A DNA stretch of 64,000 nucleotides from Caldilineaceae bacterium. GTDB taxonomy: Bacteria; Chloroflexota; Anaerolineae; Caldilineales; Caldilineaceae. Where the stretch lies: the NCBI GenBank assembly GCA_026645575.1, contig JAPKMW010000022.1, positions 61,275 through 125,274 on the forward strand, written 5' to 3'. Below the pieces are notes generated by a model. It was not told the DNA's origin, made no database searches, and was given only the letters and a program-made list of their open reading frames with translations. A program made the translations under genes and the position numbers. This document shows, piece after piece, positions 59,501-64,000 of this stretch. Positions within the stretch are counted from its first letter, which is position 1. Every line of letters begins with the position of its first letter.

Positions 59501-60037
59501 ATGAATTCCGATCCGGATCAACTGTTAAATCGCTTTGTCGTAGCGGCCCTCACGGTCTTTGTAACGGTGAACCTGTTGTTGGCGGCCTTTGTCTTTCGTG
59601 AAATTTGGCTGCAACAAACCATGGCCGAGCTGAGTACAGAGTTACAGAGCAACTTAGATGAGCTAAAAGAGACCACTGAAGCCATTCAAAGCGATCTGTC
59701 AGAAATTCGCACCACAACCGATCTGACCCAGCCGGTCGAGACTTTGGACGAGGTTTCAGGGTTACTCACGGATGTTGACGAACAGCTTGCTTCGATTGAG
59801 CAAGAGATCGATCAAGTGACCACCATTTTGGATCCGGAAGCAGATGCACCCAGTGCGGAAAGCCGTAACCCTGTGCGGTCGCCAGTGATCCAAGACCACG
59901 CTGATCGCGTTTTTACGATCTTTGTTGTGTTGACAGGCCTCGCCGGAATTGCTATTGCCTTCTTGCTGAATCTGGCCTTGCGCGTGCGTGATCGTGCCAC
60001 ATGGGATGAAAACCGTCGCTTGCGGCGGCAAGAATAA
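59501..60037 (+). CDS. Coiled-coil membrane protein of unknown function
   Basis: A 178-aa protein. It has a helix near the N-terminus (VVAALTVFVTVNLLLAAFVF), a coiled coil of about 80 residues rich in Glu, Asp, Leu and Thr (TELQSNLDELKETTEAIQSD...), then a second helix (VFTIFVVLTGLAGIAIAFLL) and a basic tail. The layout resembles membrane sensors or HAMP-like linkers without catalytic domains. No family recognised. It precedes the next gene by 11 nt. Confidence 0.75.
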   Translation: MNSDPDQLLNRFVVAALTVFVTVNLLLAAFVFREIWLQQTMAELSTELQSNLDELKETTEAIQSDLSEIRTTTDLTQPVETLDEVSGLLTDVDEQLASIEQEIDQVTTILDPEADAPSAESRNPVRSPVIQDHADRVFTIFVVLTGLAGIAIAFLLNLALRVRDRATWDENRRLRRQE

Positions 60038-60048
60038 GGAGGTTTATC

Positions 60049-60957
60049 GTGACCTATATGTTTTGTGGTCAACTTTCTGGTCAAATCGCCCCCGGTTTTA
60101 GCGAACCCCTCGCTGGCGCCACATTGCGGCTCTATAAATATCGTGGGACAAAGTATGTCTCCGGTCTCTCGGTGGCCGACCCCGGCGCTACACTGACACT
60201 GCTATCGCCGGACGCCATGCAGGCCAAAAAAACATCGGTTCTCGTGGAAACGACAGCCGATGCTGAGGGCCGGTTTCTCTTTGTTCTGGACGAAGAGAGC
60301 AATTATGACGGCGGTCCCTGTGAACTCGATCTCTTTCTAACCAACGCACCGAATCACAAGGATCAGGCGCCCAAACGGCCAGTACAGATTCCCTTGACGA
60401 CGCTGCGGCTCAAAGTGCAGAACCCGGACGAGCCGCTGGACGCCTGGGCCTATTGCTTGCCCGCCAACTTCTGGCGTGAAGTGCGCGCCGCCTTTGATGC
60501 CTGGGTGATCTGTGGTCGTATCCTGGCCCAGGACACTGCCCAGCCCATGTGCGATGTGCGCGTGACCGCCTTCGATGCGGATTGGCTGCAAGATGATTTG
60601 CTGGGCAGCGCGGTAACCGATGCGACCGGTAAGTTCCGCATCGATTACTGCCGCGCCGACTTTACGCGCACACTACTCTCGCCCCTGTTCAACAGGGAAA
60701 CTGGCGGCCCCGATCTCTATTTCAAGTTGGAGAGCGCAGACGGCACGCCGTTACTCGCAGAGCCAAAGGCCCAGGGGTACACAGCCGGCCGGACAAATGC
60801 AAACCACTGTTTCTTCATTGAGTTCAATGTCGAGCAAGCGCCAGGGATGAATCCTGAAGAGGCGACGCAAAAAGAAACAAGCGCTACGCTATTGGGCTTA
60901 GGCGCCAGCCGGCGGTTACATGGCCTTCGATCGGAGAAGCGGGAGAAAGTGCCATGA
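60049..60957 (+). CDS. Protein with two carboxypeptidase-regulatory-like domains
   Basis: A 302-aa protein. GTG 60049 follows AAGGAGG. No signal peptide. Two similar beta-sandwich units are visible: FCGQLSGQIAPGFSEPLAGA...TTADAEGRFLF and VICGRILAQDTAQPMCDVRV...VTDATGKFRIDY, each with the G-x-V/I-x-D...P-x-x-x-x-x-V...T-D-x-x-G-x-F pattern of transthyretin-like/CarboxypepD_reg domains. Possibly a structural or adhesion module. The stop overlaps the following small ORF. Confidence 0.75.
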   Translation: MTYMFCGQLSGQIAPGFSEPLAGATLRLYKYRGTKYVSGLSVADPGATLTLLSPDAMQAKKTSVLVETTADAEGRFLFVLDEESNYDGGPCELDLFLTNAPNHKDQAPKRPVQIPLTTLRLKVQNPDEPLDAWAYCLPANFWREVRAAFDAWVICGRILAQDTAQPMCDVRVTAFDADWLQDDLLGSAVTDATGKFRIDYCRADFTRTLLSPLFNRETGGPDLYFKLESADGTPLLAEPKAQGYTAGRTNANHCFFIEFNVEQAPGMNPEEATQKETSATLLGLGASRRLHGLRSEKREKVP

Positions 60958-61043
60958 CACTCGATCACGGCAGCGATCTCTTCCGCTTCCTGGTTGACAA
61001 TGACTGCCTTGGTTATACACCGCCGGAGGCCGGTAGACCATGA
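60954..61043 (+). CDS. Possible 29-aa small protein coupled at both ends
   Basis: Reads MTLDHGSDLFRFL and ends PPEAGRP. The start overlaps the preceding stop (ATGA) and its own stop overlaps the NfeD-like start (ATGA). GGGAGAAAG precedes its ATG. It may be a leader that couples translation of its neighbours. Confidence 0.4.
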   Translation: MTLDHGSDLFRFLVDNDCLGYTPPEAGRP

Positions 61044-62419
61044 GCCATATCGTGGGTGGAGTGATTCGTCTAGGTGGAACGTTCTGGTTGGCAGCCTTGC
61101 TGCTCCTGGCAACCTTCCCCTTGCCGGCGCGGGCGTCAACCGGTCAGGTGCAGGTGATCGACATTCAAGGGGTGATCAATCCCCTGAGCGCCCGTTATTT
61201 GGAACGGACGTTGGCCGCCGCCGAGGAGGCCGGGGCGACGCTCGTGGTGGTGCGGCTGGACACCCCCGGCGGCCTCGACAGCGCCACGCGGGAAATGAGC
61301 CAAGCGCTGTTGGCTGCCCGCGTGCCGGTGGTGGTCTATGTGACGCCGGCCGGCGCCCGCGCCGCCTCGGCTGGCCTCTTTATTACGTTGGCAGCCCATG
61401 TCGCCGCCATGACACCCGGCACCAACATCGGTGCGGCCCATCCGGTTGCCCTGGGCGGGCAACCCCAGGATGAAGTGATGGCGGGCAAAGTGGCCCAGGA
61501 TGCTGCGGCAACCGTGCGCGCCCTGGCCCTGGAGCGGGGCCGTGACCCGGAATGGGCCGAGAAGGCGGTCCTCGATAGTCTCTCCTATACCTATGCCGAA
61601 GCGCTGGCGCATGGGCTAATCGACCTGGTCGCCGTCGATCTGCCGGATCTGTTGACTCAACTCGATGGACGGACTGTCAAGACGGCCGCTGGTGAGGTCA
61701 CTTTGCAGACCGGCGCGCTTACCCTCACTGAGACGCCGATGAATTTTGCCGAACGGCTGCTCCACCTGATCACCGACCCCAATATTGCGTTCTTGCTGCT
61801 TACGCTGGGCTTGTATGGCCTCATCATCGAATTTCAAGCGCCGGGCTTTGGGCTGCCGGGCGGGGTGGGCGTCATGGCGCTCGTTCTCGCCTTTGTCGCC
61901 TTTGGCAGTCTGCCGCTCAACTGGGCCGGCATCGGCTTGATCGTTCTCGGCATGATTCTGCTGGGGGCCGAAGCCTTTACCCCCGGCTTTGGCGCAATGG
62001 GTCTGGCCGGTTTAGCCATGTTTACCCTGGGCGCGCTCATGCTCTATCGCCCCTTTACCCCCACGGCGCCGGCGCTGCCGGTGGTGACCATTAGCCCCTG
62101 GCTGATCGTAACCATCACCGGGTTGACGGCGCTGTTTCTGCTCCTGGTCGTCAGGAGTGGGGTAAAGGCGCAGCGGCTGCTTCCGGTCAGTGACGCGGCG
62201 CACCGGCTTGTCGGTGTTGCCGGCGTCGCCACCACCGACCTGACGCCGGTTGGCACAGCCCAAATCGAGAGCGAACTATGGACCGTCGTTGCCGATGGCG
62301 CCGAACCCGTGCGCACCGGTGACAAAATTGTGGTGACGGCCATGACAGGGCTTACCTTGCGTGTGCGTCCGGTCACCAAGATCCCCCCTATTCACCCACA
62401 GGAGACGAAAGATGTTTGA
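61040..62419 (+). CDS. NfeD-type membrane serine protease (ClpP class)
   Basis: A 459-aa long-form NfeD. GGAGG precedes ATG 61040. Signal peptide (LAALLLLATFPLPARA), then a ClpP-like protease domain: VVVRLDTPGGLDSATREM, PAGARAASAGLFITLAAH (nucleophile Ser in A-S-A-G) and MAPGTN-like TPGTNIGAAHP; the Lys of the Ser-Lys dyad is in EKAVLDS. Four or five helices follow, and a C-terminal OB-fold (residues ~385-445, VGVAGVATTDLTPVGTAQIE). Works with the stomatin encoded next (8-nt overlap). Confidence 0.92.
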   Translation: MSHIVGGVIRLGGTFWLAALLLLATFPLPARASTGQVQVIDIQGVINPLSARYLERTLAAAEEAGATLVVVRLDTPGGLDSATREMSQALLAARVPVVVYVTPAGARAASAGLFITLAAHVAAMTPGTNIGAAHPVALGGQPQDEVMAGKVAQDAAATVRALALERGRDPEWAEKAVLDSLSYTYAEALAHGLIDLVAVDLPDLLTQLDGRTVKTAAGEVTLQTGALTLTETPMNFAERLLHLITDPNIAFLLLTLGLYGLIIEFQAPGFGLPGGVGVMALVLAFVAFGSLPLNWAGIGLIVLGMILLGAEAFTPGFGAMGLAGLAMFTLGALMLYRPFTPTAPALPVVTISPWLIVTITGLTALFLLLVVRSGVKAQRLLPVSDAAHRLVGVAGVATTDLTPVGTAQIESELWTVVADGAEPVRTGDKIVVTAMTGLTLRVRPVTKIPPIHPQETKDV

Positions 62420-63320
62420 TGGAAACCTTGTTACGCTGTTGTTCGTCGTGCTGCTCGTCTTGTTTATTCTGTCAGCCGCCATCAAGATTGTGCCAGAATA
62501 TCAGCGCATTGTTGTCCTGCGGTTGGGCAAAAGCATCGGCTCACGCGGGCCGGGGTTGGTTATGCTCATCCCGCTGGTGGATCGGACCATCTGGCAGGAT
62601 CTGCGCGAAGTGGTCTTTAATGTAGAGCCGCAAACCTGTATTACCAAAGACAACGCGCCCGTTTCGATTGACCTGCTCATCTATCTGAAGGTGATGGATG
62701 CCGTCCCCAGCGTGGTCGAGGTGGAGGATTACCGCAGCGCCGCCCAGGGTATTGCCAAGACCACCTTGCGTGCTGTGGTTGGTGATCTGCCGCTCGATGA
62801 TGTCTTGGCCAAGCGCGATGAGATCAACCAGGTCTTGCGCGTCAAGATGGATGACATCACGGCCCGCTGGGGCATTAAAGTGACCATGGTTGAAATTCGC
62901 GAGATCCAGCCGCCCAAAGATGTGCAGGATGCGATGACCCGCCAAATGGCTGCCGAACGTAACCGCCGTGCGTTTGTCACCGAAGCCGATGGCAAGCGCG
63001 AAGCGGCCATCAAAGTTGCCGAAGGTGAAAAACAATCGTCCATCCTCAAAGCGGAGGGGGACCGTCAAGCCCGCATCCTCACCGCCGAAGGGTATGCCCT
63101 GGCCCTGGAAAAGATCGAAGCGACGGCTACGACCATCGGCGCCAACTCTATGAGTCTCCAATATCTGGATGCCCTACGGACGGTAGGCGCCAGCCCGGCG
63201 ACCAAATTTGTCCTGCCCATGGAATTCACAACCTTGTTACGCCCCTTCGTCAATTACGCAAAACAGGCCGGCGCCCGTGCCGCGGAGAATGGCTCAGGGC
63301 CTAGCAAACCCCAGCTATGA
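62412..63320 (+). CDS. SPFH/stomatin-like protein (slipin)
   Basis: A 302-aa protein. ATG 62412 follows AGGAGACG and overlaps the NfeD-like gene. One N-terminal helix (LFVVLLVLFILSAAI), then the SPFH core: VPEYQRIVVLRLGKSIGSRG, then GPGLVMLIPLVD and TLRAVVGDLPLDDVLAKRDEIN, then KVTMVEIREIQPP, and a long helix (REAAIKVAEGEKQSSILKAE). Stomatins oligomerise in membranes and are cut by their partner NfeD protease near the C-terminus. Confidence 0.93.
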   Translation: MFDGNLVTLLFVVLLVLFILSAAIKIVPEYQRIVVLRLGKSIGSRGPGLVMLIPLVDRTIWQDLREVVFNVEPQTCITKDNAPVSIDLLIYLKVMDAVPSVVEVEDYRSAAQGIAKTTLRAVVGDLPLDDVLAKRDEINQVLRVKMDDITARWGIKVTMVEIREIQPPKDVQDAMTRQMAAERNRRAFVTEADGKREAAIKVAEGEKQSSILKAEGDRQARILTAEGYALALEKIEATATTIGANSMSLQYLDALRTVGASPATKFVLPMEFTTLLRPFVNYAKQAGARAAENGSGPSKPQL

Positions 63321-63341
63321 TTTACTGCTGAAGGAGAGGTG

Positions 63342-63370
63342 ATGTTTAAGCATATTCTACTGGCGACCCA
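63342..63370 (+). pseudogene. 5' end of a universal stress protein gene, cut by an IS
   Basis: AAGGAG and ATG 63342 encode MFKHILLAT, the standard start of UspA-family proteins (M-F-K-H-I-L-L-A-T-D-G-S). The next codons diverge to a stop inside the insertion sequence. Confidence 0.65.
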
Positions 63371-64000
63371 TTTGTGACAGGTTAAGGGTTAGGGAAAATT
63401 GTCAAACTGAGAGACGAATAGTAATGTGAACGGATGAGTAAAAACAAACAAATCAACCCAGACCACATCCGACGACGGAATAAGCCAACAGCCAATAATG
63501 AAGTGATCGAAGAGCGGCTGAAAAGTCTGTTAACCCCGGCCGTCTTCGGCCAGTTGGGCTACTACCAGCAATTAGGGATGCGCAACCGGATTCTCGGCTT
63601 GCCCTTAATGATCGCAGCGATATTGACGATGCTTTGGCGCCAAGTGCCATCGGTGCATGAACTCTGTCGAATGCTTGGGAGAGAAGAGCTGTTGTGGTGC
63701 AAAGCGGTCAGCGTGCGCCAACAATCCTTGAGTGAGCGTTTTCTCGTCTTTCCTGCCGAACTGTTCGAGCGGGTCTACAAAAGCCTGCTGCCCGATTTAC
63801 AGAAGCGCTGGGCAGAACGGAAACGACCTTTGCCCGCAGCTATCGAAGTCGCCAGCCAACACTTTGACCATATCTGGGCGGCTGATGGTTCAGCGTTGGA
63901 AGCCCTCTTTCGCAAGTTGGACGCCTTGCAAGAGGTTCCGGTCGGCAAACTGGCAGGCAAAATGTGTTTGGTGATTGATTTGCTGCGTCAACTCCCCGTC
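63369..64000 (+). mobile_element. Insertion sequence (IS4-like), left part only
   Basis: The uspA-like reading frame breaks at about 63369, and a transposase gene begins 65 nt later. The candidate left end starts CATTTGTGACAGGTTAAGGG. The right end lies outside the window. Confidence 0.6.
63434..64000 (+). CDS. IS4-family-like transposase, partial
   Basis: At least 189 codons, running off the window. It starts MSKNKQINPDHIRRRNK. An N-terminal helical DNA-binding part includes LSERFLVFPAELFERVY; FDHIWAADGSALEALFRKLD supplies the first catalytic Asp of the DDE triad (the family W-x-x-D-G-S/T pattern). The remaining acidic residues are beyond the end. Group assignment within IS4-like elements is tentative. 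Confidence 0.8.
   Translation, partial: MSKNKQINPDHIRRRNKPTANNEVIEERLKSLLTPAVFGQLGYYQQLGMRNRILGLPLMIAAILTMLWRQVPSVHELCRMLGREELLWCKAVSVRQQSLSERFLVFPAELFERVYKSLLPDLQKRWAERKRPLPAAIEVASQHFDHIWAADGSALEALFRKLDALQEVPVGKLAGKMCLVIDLLRQLPV

Noticed and set aside
1..64000. CRISPR arrays, tRNA or rRNA genes, prophage
   Set aside because: No regularly spaced repeats, no cloverleaf-like or rRNA-like sequence and no phage structural genes were seen. The repeats present are single palindromes, not arrays.

Overview
The window looks like a chromosomal segment of a free-living Chloroflexota bacterium (Anaerolineae/Caldilineae-like), inferred from gene families and style, not from a marker gene. Supporting signs are an NgcE-like Tat lipoprotein transporter, secreted proteins ending in L-[YF]-L-P-[LV]-[IV] tails, the CHAT/haem-peroxidase set, and many small dispersed palindromes between (and sometimes inside) genes. 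No rRNA, tRNA, CRISPR array or replication origin was seen.

Layout. 0-4.5 kb: small single genes (YIP1 membrane protein, VOC protein, YhhN protein, DinB) and a divergent lipoprotein/MarR pair with two copies of a 15-bp palindromic operator. 4.5-8.6 kb: a probable acid-sugar or hydroxy-acid pathway (enolase-superfamily dehydratase, amidohydrolase/lactonase, class I fumarase-type hydro-lyase). 8.6-11 kb: a secreted subtilisin-like protease whose signal-peptide region carries a ~78-bp palindromic repeat in frame. 11-19 kb: mostly minus-strand accessory genes (flavin reductase, remnant luciferase-like monooxygenase, SH3b protein, two DHFR-like reductases, ArsR-AHSA1 pair, VOC, FAD monooxygenase, SnoaL-like protein) ending at a divergent MarR gene. 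19-27 kb: a plus-strand run of beta-lactamase-family hydrolase, two CPBP proteases (one truncated), two alpha/beta hydrolases, a double GNAT and two unknown membrane proteins. 27-32 kb: MauG-like dihaem peroxidase, AI-2E family exporter, a frameshifted DUF4332-like gene and a methyltransferase.

32.5-39.2 kb is the most unusual region: an ECF-like sigma factor, an unknown 255-aa protein, a TPR-CHAT (caspase-like) protein, an unknown 248-aa protein and an animal-type haem peroxidase. A bipartite motif with identical spacing (GAAAGGTTTT, 10 nt, GGGTTCTATAG) lies upstream of the 255-aa gene and of the peroxidase gene, with a weaker copy upstream of the divergent methyltransferase gene. I read this as a possible regulon of the local sigma factor.

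39.5-43.3 kb: ICMT-like methyltransferase, membrane-anchored alpha/beta hydrolase, a 53-aa membrane peptide and a thioredoxin-CcdA fusion. 43.7-47.1 kb: a sugar ABC transporter (binding protein and two permeases, no ATPase) whose gene junctions hold large palindromes. 47.5-49 kb: SRPBCC membrane protein and flavodoxin, then a DNA-glycosylase remnant. 49.6-55.6 kb: a complete Mrp-type Na+/H+ antiporter operon (A-G). 55.6-59.3 kb: a second AI-2E protein and an OmpR-type two-component pair. 59.5-63.3 kb: two uncharacterised genes, a 29-codon ORF coupled at both ends, and an NfeD/stomatin pair. The window ends in an IS4-like transposase that has interrupted a universal-stress-protein gene after about nine codons.
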